Source of the DNA: an uncultured Patescibacteria group bacterium
Lineage (GTDB): Bacteria; Patescibacteriota; Microgenomatia; UBA1406; GWC2-37-13
DNA: 14,032 nt
NCBI GenBank assembly: GCA_938010745.1
Contig: CALLVF010000065.1
Span: forward strand, 1 to 14,032
Reading direction: 5' to 3'
A program made the position numbers and the translations under genes. Shown here piece after piece: positions 1 to 6,533 of this stretch; positions within the stretch are counted from its first letter, which is position 1; each line of letters begins with the position of its first letter. The notes beneath the pieces were generated by a model, which was not told the DNA's origin, searched no databases, and saw only the letters and a program-made list of their open reading frames with translations.

Positions 1-1
1 C

Positions 2-1078
2 AGTCAAAAAGTCTGGCAACAGTTTTTTGATGAGGCTGGTTCACCTTCATTTTTACAATCCTGGGAATGGGGAGAGCTGCAAAAAAGATTAAACTATGAT
101 ATTTTGCGTCTTGGTATCTTCTCTCAAAACACTCCTATTGCCATTGCTCAAGTTATTAAAATAAAATCACGCCGTGGTAATTTTTTATTTATCCCTCACG
201 GACCAATATTCACTAAACATCTAACACCTAACATCATTCACCTAAAATCCTCAATTACTCAATTACTTAATTACTTAATTAATATTTCTAAAAAGGAAGG
301 CTTTTCTTTTATCCGTCTTGCTCCTATTCTTGAAGATAGGGGAGAGTATCGAAAAATTTTTCAAGATTTAGGCTTTAAAACAGCTCCTATTTATATGCAC
401 GCTGAAACCGTCTGGATTCTTCCTTTATATAAACCTAGAAACTATGGAAAGGAAATGGTTGTAGTTGATGATCAACAACTTTTATCCCAAATGCGCAAAA
501 CCACCCGCTACTTAATCCGTAAGGCTCAACGAGAAAATGTTGTCATTGAAAAACGGACCGACCCAAAAGCCATTGACGATTTTTATAAAATATACAAAGA
601 AACAGCCAAAAGAGAAAAATTTACTCCTTTTTCAAAAGAATTTATTAAATACGAATTTGAAAGTTTCCACAAAACCGGTAATGCCTTATTTTTGTTTGGA
701 AAAATAAAAAATCCACCCAATAACCAATATCTAATAACCAATAACGCACTAGCAAGCGCTTTAATCATCTTTACCCCCTCAACCGCCTTCTACCATCAAG
801 GCGCCTCAATCCATACCAAAATTCCCGTTACCTATCTTCTTCAATGGGAAGCAATTAGGCAGGCAAAAAAACGGCGATGTCAATTTTATAACTTCTGGGG
901 GATATATGATGAAAAATCTAACCGAATGCCCAAATCCTGGCTTGGTTTAACCCTTTTTAAAACCGGTTTTGGTGGCCAAGCAATCCTCTATCTACCAACC
1001 CAGGATTATATTATCTCTCCCAAGTATTATCTTACCTTCCTTTGGGAAAAAATCATCGCTTTGAAAAGAGGATTATAA
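2..1078 (+). CDS. FemA/FemB-like peptidoglycan cross-bridge aminoacyltransferase, 5' end outside window
   Basis: The frame is open to the left edge, so the gene begins upstream. The TTG at 104 is not the start: the codons before it encode SFLQSWEWGELQ, a typical N-terminal FemAB motif. By family, these enzymes have two GNAT-like domains and add amino acids to the peptidoglycan stem peptide or a related acceptor, usually from aminoacyl-tRNA, in the cytoplasm. Visible signatures are FIPHGPIF, the basic RYLIRKAQREN segment and, near the C-terminus, LLQWEAIRQAKKR followed by YNFWGIYDE. Probably only about ten residues are missing. Two loops are encoded by short tandem repeats (211-282 and 717-744) and look like in-frame insertions; the second gives NPPNNQYLITNNA before the ASALIIF strand. 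It converges with the deacetylase, with 27 nt between them. The family call is firm; the acceptor and amino acid cannot be read. Confidence 0.88.
   Translation, partial: SQKVWQQFFDEAGSPSFLQSWEWGELQKRLNYDILRLGIFSQNTPIAIAQVIKIKSRRGNFLFIPHGPIFTKHLTPNIIHLKSSITQLLNYLINISKKEGFSFIRLAPILEDRGEYRKIFQDLGFKTAPIYMHAETVWILPLYKPRNYGKEMVVVDDQQLLSQMRKTTRYLIRKAQRENVVIEKRTDPKAIDDFYKIYKETAKREKFTPFSKEFIKYEFESFHKTGNALFLFGKIKNPPNNQYLITNNALASALIIFTPSTAFYHQGASIHTKIPVTYLLQWEAIRQAKKRRCQFYNFWGIYDEKSNRMPKSWLGLTLFKTGFGGQAILYLPTQDYIISPKYYLTFLWEKIIALKRGL
211..282. repeat. Degenerate 7/8-bp tandem repeat inside the FemAB gene
   Basis: Seven-base units CACTAAA, CATCTAA, CACCTAA, CATCATT, CACCTAA are followed by four 8-bp units at 251-282 (TCAATTAC twice, TTAATTAC, TTAATTAA). 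The tract is translated in frame between the GPIF motif and the SFIRLAPI strand, so it forms a loop. Confidence 0.6.
717..744. repeat. Four heptamer repeats inside the FemAB gene
   Basis: The units in perfect register are CCAATAA, CCAATAT, CTAATAA, CCAATAA. Nearly the same string recurs at 12921-12941 in an unrelated gene. Here it encodes a short Asn-rich loop between two predicted strands of the second GNAT-like domain. Confidence 0.75.
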
Positions 1079-1105
1079 AAATTCTTATCCAATAACTTTT
1101 TAAGC

Positions 1106-1969
1106 TTATTTTTTATACTTTTCTAAAAACTTAACTACTGTCTCACGGGTAAACAAGCTAGGCCGCAGTCTAAAAAGATAAAAAAGATTATCGTGGGATT
1201 GATAAACCCCGGGAATAACGGAAACTGCCGCTTTATAACCAGCTTCCTTTACCAATGTTAGCGTATTTTTATTAAAGGCTCCATAAGGATAAGCAAAACT
1301 TTCTATTTTTACTCCAAAACGTTGCTCAAGTAACATTTTGCTTTCAAAAATTTGCCTACGGGAAAAGCTATCTGGTAATAGTTGAAGATAAGCATGATCT
1401 AAAGTATGAGAACCAATCTCCACCAAACCACTGTCAATTAACTCTTTTATTTGATACTCATTCAAAAATCCTTTTTTTCCGATATAATCGAAAATAATAA
1501 AAACTGTAGCCTTCATTTGGTATTTTTTAATTATGGGAAACACCACCCTATAAAAATCTTCATACCCATCATCAAAGGTTAAAACAACACTTTTTTGTGC
1601 TAAATTAATGCGACCACTAATAATTTCAGGGATTTCCTTTACCCAGTAGGTATTAAAACCAGATTTATTTAACTCGGTAAGTTCTTTCAAAAAAACATCT
1701 GAGGAAATATCCAAACGCTTGCGGATGATATTTTTAATATTTTTTACACACTCAACATGATGATACATGATAATGGGTATTTTAATCTTCGCTGATTGAC
1801 TTGCTCCGCTAGCGGGATTTTTTAAAGCTAATTCTTTTGACAGATGAAAACTATTTAATAAATAAGATGGACCTACAATGGGTTCATTATCATTATTCAC
1901 GCCAAATGTTTGAGAATTTTTGAAAAAATTATAAACATAAAATAAAAAAATTCTTAATAGAAAAACCAC
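1106..1969 (-). CDS. Membrane-anchored polysaccharide deacetylase (NodB homology domain)
   Basis: This 287-residue protein starts at GTG 1969; there is no ribosome-binding site, but an extended -10 lies about 50 bp upstream. Residues 2-16 are hydrophobic and likely act as a signal anchor. A linker to about residue 62 leads to the NodB domain. Visible motifs are MYHHV (68-72), TFDDGY (131-136; the two Asp are the expected base and metal ligand), SHTLDH (187-192; two metal-binding His) and FAYPYGAF (225-232). By family, the enzyme removes acetyl or similar N-acyl groups from cell-wall or exported glycans outside the membrane. The usual late Leu-His motif is not obvious, as in short deacetylases of this type. 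The linker carries NPASGASQS, encoded by a GC-rich palindrome at 1806-1815 that looks inserted. Family call certain; substrate unknown. Confidence 0.9.
   Translation of the reverse strand: MVFLLRIFLFYVYNFFKNSQTFGVNNDNEPIVGPSYLLNSFHLSKELALKNPASGASQSAKIKIPIIMYHHVECVKNIKNIIRKRLDISSDVFLKELTELNKSGFNTYWVKEIPEIISGRINLAQKSVVLTFDDGYEDFYRVVFPIIKKYQMKATVFIIFDYIGKKGFLNEYQIKELIDSGLVEIGSHTLDHAYLQLLPDSFSRRQIFESKMLLEQRFGVKIESFAYPYGAFNKNTLTLVKEAGYKAAVSVIPGVYQSHDNLFYLFRLRPSLFTRETVVKFLEKYKK
1806..1815. repeat. GC-rich palindrome within the deacetylase linker
   Basis: CCGCTAGCGG is a perfect 10-bp palindrome, nearly all G and C, in very AT-rich surroundings. It is read in frame in the non-conserved linker between the signal anchor and the NodB domain. 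It resembles the small palindromic inserts at 8504-8537 and 13867-13886 in kind, not in sequence. Confidence 0.55.
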
Positions 1970-2021
1970 AGATTAATAAAAATGCTAATTTTCAGCTAAA
2001 TTTTTCTTTCATATTTTTTGT

Positions 2022-2030
2022 ATTATATCA
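2022..2030 (-). promoter_or_regulatory. Extended -10 promoter for the deacetylase gene
   Basis: On the minus strand this reads TGATATAAT, a consensus -10 with the TGn extension. No good -35 is seen, as is usual for extended -10 promoters. It predicts a start of transcription near 2015 and a leader of about 45 nt before GTG 1969. Confidence 0.5.
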
Positions 2031-2181
2031 CTTTTAATTAGCCAAATTTTACAGATTGATAAGTATTAATTAAAACTCAATTCTCTACCGTATAAAAATT
2101 ATAAAATTTAAAGGGCAGAGAAAAGTATAGAGCATAAAAACAATTAAATTTATTAAAAATAAGATCAATATTTAAACCTAT

Positions 2182-2208
2182 AGTGATAATTTAAAGTGAT
2201 AATTTTAA
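2182..2208. repeat. Tandem direct repeat, two 13/14-bp copies
   Basis: AGTGATAATTTAA is followed at once by AGTGATAATTTTAA; the copies differ by one T. Function unknown. Confidence 0.6.
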
Positions 2209-2442
2209 AGATGGAAGACCCAAAGGATTAACAAGATAAAAGAAAAAAATAATAAAGTTTACAAAAAAAAATTTTAAATTTTTGACCTTAAACTTTTTGT
2301 TTTTTTCCACTTCTCCACCATCATCTTCACCTGACTTCGTAAAAGATACAATTTACGACGTTATCTATCCCTTTCCAACTCATTATCTTTCATACAAAAT
2401 TCCATAATCCTAAAAGATGATTAGATGACATCTATCTTTTGC

Positions 2443-2474
2443 AGAGAATTAAGAACATGTAATTCTCTTTTTTT
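2443..2474 (+). terminator. Intrinsic terminator-like hairpin
   Basis: The arms AGAGAATTA and TAATTCTCT form a 9-bp stem around an 8-nt loop, and seven T follow directly. The stem is AT-rich, so stability is modest. An imperfect hairpin (AAAAGAT..ATCTTTT, 2412-2440) and another (TCGTAAA/TTTACGA, 2337-2358) lie just before it. It would end a forward transcript from the gene-free region; no protein gene upstream needs it. Confidence 0.4.
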
Positions 2475-2541
2475 AAATAACTTCTTTTTTAACTTTAAAA
2501 TTCTTTATTTTAATTATTATTTATTCATTATTTATAGCTGT

Positions 2542-2570
2542 TTGACTTGCTTTTTTCAGCGGATTAAATA
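2542..2570 (+). promoter_or_regulatory. Possible sigma70-type promoter in gene-free region
   Basis: TTGACT, a 17-bp spacer and TAAATA match a -35/-10 pair; the -10 is only partly consensus. Transcription would start near 2577 and run into the inverted repeat at 2605-2694. No gene follows on this strand, so a small RNA is the only obvious product. Confidence 0.25.
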
Positions 2571-2604
2571 TCTAATTATCATAAATCTCATTTTTAGCTT
2601 ATAT

Positions 2605-2694
2605 TTGCAATCTAAATTAACAATTTTGAGGCTAATTAGTTAACTATTAGCTATTTTATTAGTTTTTAACTTTTAAAAATTTAGATTGTTGCAA
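2605..2694. repeat. Nested inverted repeat
   Basis: The outer arms CAATCTAAATT (2608-2618) and AATTTAGATTG (2678-2688) pair over 11 bp, and both are flanked by TTGCAA. Nested inside is GCTAAT-T-AGTTAACT-ATTAGC (2631-2651), a palindrome broken by one extra base. As RNA this gives a two-tier stem. Nothing in it identifies a known RNA family. Confidence 0.45.
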
Positions 2695-2731
2695 GAATCT
2701 AAAAACATAATTTTGAAGCTATTTTTATAAA

Positions 2732-2740
2732 TTATCCACA
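2732..2740 (+). other. Single consensus DnaA box
   Basis: TTATCCACA matches the classical DnaA-binding consensus exactly. It lies in non-coding DNA between the inverted repeat at 2605-2694 and the direct repeats at 2816-2926. No second good box is seen nearby, so it may be chance. Confidence 0.25.
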
Positions 2741-2815
2741 AAAATTTAAAGTGCGTTTAGAGTGTAGTATTAACCTTAACACCTCATTTTTGCTTTATTT
2801 ATTAATTTTTACTAA

Positions 2816-2854
2816 TTTAACTTACATAATTATTTTTTAACTTACTTAATTATT
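2816..2854. repeat. Direct repeat, two 19-bp copies at 20-bp spacing
   Basis: TTTAACTTACATAATTATT (2816-2834) and TTTAACTTACTTAATTATT (2836-2854) differ at one base. Confidence 0.65.
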
Positions 2855-2877
2855 GACCAAAAATATTCTTTCTTAAA

Positions 2878-2926
2878 ACTATAGGGCAAAACTATAGGAT
2901 ATAAAATTACTATAGGATATAAAATT
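2878..2926. repeat. Exact 18-bp tandem repeat plus a partial third copy
   Basis: ACTATAGGATATAAAATT occurs twice without a gap (2891-2908 and 2909-2926). A shortened variant, ACTATAGGGCAAA, precedes them at 2878-2890. The tract lies about 60 bp beyond the 3' end of the membrane-protein gene. Confidence 0.7.
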
Positions 2927-2982
2927 CACGTCCGTTATTTTGATTGTCTCCTCCCCTCTTCCCTATCTTTCACTTATCAACC

Positions 2983-3789
2983 TCACCAGCTTAATGATAG
3001 AAGAGAAATTACTAAAACAAAAACCCAAACCACTGCATACTCTCGAACTGTTTCTTTAAATAATCGCTCATTAAGATAGTTGTAAACTAAACCTGATAGA
3101 CTATAAAAAGAGGTCGTTAAAAAGAGGGAAACTATAGCAGTTTTTACAGGCACAAAAGAAACGACTAATGAAAGTTCTAATAAAACTAAACTAACGAAAA
3201 AGGCATACTTTATAATCTCGACTTCAATTTGAGTTTTCAATTTTAACGCCCAAATTAAGTGAAATGATAAAAAAAAGGTAATTAAAGCGGTGCCTAAAGC
3301 ATTAATAAAAAAAATTTGCTTCAGAGAAAACAAAAAGTTAAACAAAAGAAATGCCACAATTGTTTGGAAAAAAAAATTTACTGAAAACGCCGCTCGGTAA
3401 AGTTGAATAGACTTGCCCACCCCAACATTAAATATATTACTTGTCAATAAAATTGCATAGATAGAAATAGCATAAAAAGTAATAAAAGGTAAACGAGTTA
3501 ACCAACGAACTGGAAATAAAAATAGAAAGAGATAAAAAGAGATACTAAAGATTACAGGCATAAAAAAAAATCCAAACCAGCCAACTCCCTTAATTTTTTC
3601 CGACAAAGAAAAGTAAGTAAGAAAAAATGATAAAATTACCAACAATAACAAAAAAATAATTGCCTTGTCGAAATAAAAAAAAGTAGAAAAAAGCATTAAG
3701 GAACTTAAAATAAAAGTAGATGCGATTAAACGATAGCGTTTTTCAATTCTTGATATTTTTTTTTGAACAGATTGAAAAAATTTTTTCAT
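2983..3789 (-). CDS. Multi-pass membrane protein of unknown function, downstream of yebC
   Basis: I do not recognise a catalytic family. From ATG 3789 the protein has about 268 residues: a basic, amphipathic N-terminus (MKKFFQSVQKKISRIEKRYRL) and then roughly eight hydrophobic segments covering nearly the whole chain. Short loops include SEKIKGVGW, VGVGKSIQLYRAAFSV and NYLNERLFKET. The reading frame also allows a GTG at 3810 that directly abuts the yebC TGA stop; I prefer ATG because the sequence from MKKFF looks like a normal N-terminus. Neither start has a clear ribosome-binding site. It must be co-transcribed with yebC, which ends at 3811. The layout suggests a lineage-conserved membrane protein of the DUF type, but no function should be assigned. 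Confidence 0.75.
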   Translation of the reverse strand: MKKFFQSVQKKISRIEKRYRLIASTFILSSLMLFSTFFYFDKAIIFLLLLVILSFFLTYFSLSEKIKGVGWFGFFFMPVIFSISFYLFLFLFPVRWLTRLPFITFYAISIYAILLTSNIFNVGVGKSIQLYRAAFSVNFFFQTIVAFLLFNFLFSLKQIFFINALGTALITFFLSFHLIWALKLKTQIEVEIIKYAFFVSLVLLELSLVVSFVPVKTAIVSLFLTTSFYSLSGLVYNYLNERLFKETVREYAVVWVFVLVISLLSLSW

Positions 3790-3810
3790 AAACCCAGCAA
3801 TTATGCCCAC

Positions 3811-4548
3811 TCATTGCATAACATCACTTGGTATTTCAAAATTGCCAAAAACTTTTTGGACATCATCATGTGCTTCCAACTGATCAATCAGAAATAATAA
3901 CTTACTAGCTGTTTCCTTATTGTTAATTTTGATTAAGGAGTTAGGCTTAAAATCAGCCTCAACTGATTGATAATTTTCACCTGACATTACCTCCTTAATT
4001 TTACCTAGATTTTGAAAAGGAAAATAAATATAAAAAAAACTATCATCACTGTCGATATCAAAAGCATCTATCTTCTCTGCTAGTTCAAAAATTTTTTCCT
4101 CCTTGATATTAGTTTTTGAAAAAGTAACTAAACCACAACGAGTAAATTGGTAAATAACAGAACCAACACTCCCCAATTTTCCCCCACCCCGTTCAAGAAT
4201 CTGACGAATTTGCGAAATTGTCCTATTGGTACTATCAGTTGCTGCTAAAATCAAAAAAGAAACTCCTTCCGGACCAAAAGCTTCGATAATTAACTCCTTT
4301 AAATCATCAGCGCCCTTACCCACTCCTCTCTCAATTGCTCTATTAATATTTTCTTTAGGCATGTTAGCTGCCTTTGCCTTTTCTATTGCCAATCTAAGCT
4401 TAACGTTGTGTTCTGGATCAGTAATTCCTCCGCCCTCAATCACAGCAATGGTTATGGCTCGAGAAAGTTTGGAGAAAAGATTACCTCTTTTTAAATCAGC
4501 AGCTTGTTTTTGTCTTTTTATGTTTGCCCACTTTGAGTGACCTGACAT
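3811..4548 (-). CDS. yebC: YebC/PmpR family translation/transcription factor
   Basis: This 245-residue protein is full length for the family. It opens with the hallmark MSGHSKWANIKRQK and continues with KRGNLFSKLSRAI, NVKLRLAIEKAKAANMPKENINRAIERG and EAFGPEGVSF, followed by RGGGKLGSVGSVIYQF and the C-terminal domain. YebC proteins are cytoplasmic; some were described as DNA-binding regulators, and more recent work links the family to relief of ribosome stalling at proline-rich stretches. In many bacteria yebC lies next to ruvC, but not here. The start is ATG 4548, with no Shine-Dalgarno and a TATAAT about 50 bp upstream. It is divergent from the TPR gene and directly followed by the membrane-protein gene. 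Confidence 0.97.
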   Translation of the reverse strand: MSGHSKWANIKRQKQAADLKRGNLFSKLSRAITIAVIEGGGITDPEHNVKLRLAIEKAKAANMPKENINRAIERGVGKGADDLKELIIEAFGPEGVSFLILAATDSTNRTISQIRQILERGGGKLGSVGSVIYQFTRCGLVTFSKTNIKEEKIFELAEKIDAFDIDSDDSFFYIYFPFQNLGKIKEVMSGENYQSVEADFKPNSLIKINNKETASKLLFLIDQLEAHDDVQKVFGNFEIPSDVMQ

Positions 4549-4598
4549 TGTTATATGATTAAAATGTAACTTTTGATTTTTAAATCTTTCATATTTTT

Positions 4599-4606
4599 AT
4601 TATACT
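4599..4606. promoter_or_regulatory. Overlapping divergent -10 elements between yebC and the TPR gene
   Basis: ATTATACT reads TATAAT on the minus strand (4599-4604, toward yebC) and TATACT on the plus strand (4601-4606, toward the TPR gene). Neither has a strong -35 at 17 bp. A minus start near 4592 gives yebC a leader of about 44 nt. A plus start near 4612 falls on ATG 4612 or gives a leader of about 39 nt to ATG 4651. Confidence 0.45.
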
Positions 4607-4650
4607 TGACAATGACTAAAATTAAAATATACTTATTGAAAATAAAAAAT

Positions 4651-5448
4651 ATGGATAAGATAAACATTTTAGAACAACATGCAATTAATGCTGCCATTAA
4701 TAATTCTTGGCAGAAAGCTATTAACTTAAATCTTCAGATTATCAAACTTGATAAAAAAAATATCGACGCCTATCTTCGACTAGGCTTTGCTTTTCTTCAA
4801 CTTAAAAAGATTAAAGAAGCAGAAAAGTATTATAAAAAAGTCTTAAAAATTCAACCTAATAATCAAACAGCAACTGAGAATTTAGATCGCATAAAAATCC
4901 TTGCCGGAAAAAAATTAAAAGAGACTTCTATCACCCTCAATCCTGATCTGTTTCTTGATATACCAGGAAGAACAAAAAGTGTTGTGTTAGTTAATCCAGG
5001 CCAAAAAAATATTCTCGCTCAACTTTCTGTAGGACAGGAAGTTTTTTTAAAAATAAAAAAAAGACGTGTGGAAATACGTACCATTACACGAGATTATATT
5101 GGTTGCCTACCTGATGATTTATCACGACGAATTTCAGTTCTTATAAAGGCTGGCAGTAATTTTACAGCACATATTAAAGAGGCCACACTCAAAAGAGTAG
5201 TTGTTTTTTTACGAGAAGTTAATAGAGGAAAAAAAGTTTCCAAATACCTACCTTTACCCATCAACATTCAATCAACACTTACAACACTAGCTGGTGAAAA
5301 GAATGATGATGGTGGAGATACGGACGAATTAGAGGAGGAGCTAACAGATGCTGATTTAGAACGCTTAGCTCAAGATTTGGAAATCAAAGAAAAAGAGGAT
5401 TATTTATCTTTTTCCCCCATTGAGAATGATGAAGTTGAGGAAGAATGA
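4651..5448 (+). CDS. TPR protein with C-terminal beta-rich domain and acidic tail
   Basis: From ATG 4651 the protein has 265 residues and no signal peptide. Residues 8-75 form about two TPR helical hairpins (NSWQKAINLNLQIIKLDKKN; AYLRLGFAFLQLKKIKEAEKYYKKVLKIQPNN), a protein-protein interaction fold. Residues 98-205 look beta-rich (VVLVNPGQKNILAQL, VFLKIKKRRVEIR, YIGCLPDDLSRRI, AHIKEATLKRVVVFLRE). The last 50 residues are strongly acidic and end in EVEEE. ATG 4612, in frame, would add 13 residues and would suit a leaderless mRNA from the -10 at 4601, so the start is open. It is divergent from yebC, and its last 49 bp overlap the small minus-strand gene tail to tail. The scaffold call is good; the specific role is unknown. 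Confidence 0.82.
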   Translation: MDKINILEQHAINAAINNSWQKAINLNLQIIKLDKKNIDAYLRLGFAFLQLKKIKEAEKYYKKVLKIQPNNQTATENLDRIKILAGKKLKETSITLNPDLFLDIPGRTKSVVLVNPGQKNILAQLSVGQEVFLKIKKRRVEIRTITRDYIGCLPDDLSRRISVLIKAGSNFTAHIKEATLKRVVVFLREVNRGKKVSKYLPLPINIQSTLTTLAGEKNDDGGDTDELEEELTDADLERLAQDLEIKEKEDYLSFSPIENDEVEEE

Positions 5449-5609
5449 GGACGATAATGAATTATCTTGTCTTTAAAAAAAATAATTGTTCCCTCTATCC
5501 TCTTTGACAAAAGAAAACGCTTTATCTCAGGAGGAACTTGGAAATCTTTCATTGATCTCAATGCTAAAAAAAAGGAAAAAATTAATATAGCAAAAAAAAT
5601 ATAAATCAT
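5400..5609 (-). CDS. Small single-pass membrane protein
   Basis: This 69-residue protein starts at ATG 5609. Residues 1-17 form one membrane segment (IYIFFAILIFSFFLAL), followed by a basic stretch, PPEIKRFLLSKRIEGTIIFFKDKIIHY, and a Ser-rich tail. I take it as real because it is the third gene of a co-directional series with equal 6-nt gaps (8261 to 6534, 6527 to 5616, 5609 to 5400). The hydrophobic and charged parts are also arranged as in a protein rather than a shadow frame. Its 3' end overlaps the TPR gene by 49 bp on the other strand. Function unknown; the tail within the overlap may simply be read-through to the next stop. Confidence 0.6.
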   Translation of the reverse strand: MIYIFFAILIFSFFLALRSMKDFQVPPEIKRFLLSKRIEGTIIFFKDKIIHYRPHSSSTSSFSMGEKDK

Positions 5610-5615
5610 AATTAA

Positions 5616-6527
5616 CTAATCAATTTGCCATTCATTTTCTAAATTTTCCAATACAAGAATTATATCAGAAAGATCTGTCTCTTTTTGCACAAATTGACAA
5701 CCAAAGTAATTTTTTAAATCTTGGGTAATTAATGATGGATTTTTTTTGTTTTCAATTACCAAACACTTTGTTAAATTTTGCCAGTTAATATCAAATTTTC
5801 TTTTATAACTTATATCAACCACTCTTATTCCTTCTCCCTCAATGATACGACTTAATAATATAGCTGTTTTATAGGATTTTGTATAAATAATTTGGACATT
5901 ATCTTTTAAATCTCTATAGGTTTTTTTATAAAACAAACCCTGATATATTTCAAAAAATTTTTCATCGTCAAAGAAAGCCTCATTTCCCTTTTTTACAAGA
6001 GGTATATAACTGATAATTTTAAAATTGTTACTATTTCGCCTTAAAAGAAAAACACTTAAAAGAATTCTATCAATAAAATTGCCGTTAGTTTTGTAAAAAA
6101 AAATTTGGTTGAAAGTCGGTAAAACAAAACCTGAAGTTTTTTCTTTTCCATAATAAATATTCTGTTGTGGTGGATAAAAGTAAAGATCAACAAAAGATGA
6201 TGTTACCAGAGAAGATGTTTTTTTAAAAATTTCTGGTTTTTTCTCTAAAAAGACTAACTTACCCAATCCCCCTAAACGATAATAACCATAACCACCCGGA
6301 GTTAAAACCTTAATACCAGAAGGCAAGCTAAAAAAATAATTAAGATCTTTACCTAATGAATAAAAAAGATTTTTTTCTCCGTAAAAAAAAATATTGATTC
6401 TTTCTTTTCCTTTAAAAAAGACTGAGGATTTAATTGATTTAAAAATAAAAAAAATTGCATAAAAAACAAAAAAAATAAGCAAAAAATATAAATAAACACT
6501 CTTTTTATTTTTTCTTCGTTTTCTCAT
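5616..6527 (-). CDS. Membrane-anchored protein with LCP-like region and LytR_C-like C-terminal domain
   Basis: This 303-residue protein starts at ATG 6527. A basic cap MRKRRKNKK precedes one membrane segment (about 11-29), so the rest lies outside the membrane. Residues 44-120 (INIFFYGEK, VLTPGGYGYYRLGGLGKL, VTSSFVDLYFYP) recall the LytR-CpsA-Psr core, but the Arg and Asp residues of active LCP phosphotransferases are not evident. Residues 215-298 (TAILLSRIIEGEGIRVVDIS, CLVIEN, DLKNYFGCQF, LSDIILVLE) match the pattern of a LytR_C domain. LCP proteins attach glycopolymers to peptidoglycan; this one may have kept only a binding role. It lies 6 nt downstream of the antiporter gene. A GGAGG lies 16 nt before the start, too far for a standard ribosome-binding site. 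The family link is inferred, not certain. Confidence 0.65.
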   Translation of the reverse strand: MRKRRKNKKSVYLYFLLIFFVFYAIFFIFKSIKSSVFFKGKERINIFFYGEKNLFYSLGKDLNYFFSLPSGIKVLTPGGYGYYRLGGLGKLVFLEKKPEIFKKTSSLVTSSFVDLYFYPPQQNIYYGKEKTSGFVLPTFNQIFFYKTNGNFIDRILLSVFLLRRNSNNFKIISYIPLVKKGNEAFFDDEKFFEIYQGLFYKKTYRDLKDNVQIIYTKSYKTAILLSRIIEGEGIRVVDISYKRKFDINWQNLTKCLVIENKKNPSLITQDLKNYFGCQFVQKETDLSDIILVLENLENEWQID

Positions 6528-6533
6528 AAAATT

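Larger units (their letters stand above)
1970..2982. other. Gene-free region of about 1 kb with repeats and hairpins
   Basis: No convincing protein gene lies here. The one open frame of 72 codons (2425-2643, +) is a run of Phe, Leu, Ile and Asn expected from AT-rich DNA. No tRNA, rRNA or recognisable tmRNA is visible. The region does hold three tandem direct repeats, a nested inverted repeat, a terminator-like hairpin, a possible forward promoter and one consensus DnaA box, listed separately. Possible roles are a small RNA locus or a replication-associated region; neither is shown. Confidence 0.5.

Noticed and set aside
104..106. TTG as start of the FemAB gene
   Set aside because: The frame is open upstream and encodes the family's N-terminal SFLQSWEWG motif, so the true start is outside the window.
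583..768. Minus-strand frame inside the FemAB gene
   Set aside because: Shadow of the well-supported FemAB frame; no family resemblance.
1079..1116. Bidirectional terminator between FemAB and the deacetylase
   Set aside because: Only A/T arms with a bulge (TATAAAAAT..ATTTTTTATA) could pair; too weak to call.
2425..2643. Open frame of 72 codons on the plus strand
   Set aside because: Composition is that of random T-rich DNA, there is no start signal, and it spans the terminator-like hairpin and the possible promoter.
4226..4540. Plus-strand frame of 104 codons opposite yebC
   Set aside because: Antisense shadow of the certain yebC frame.
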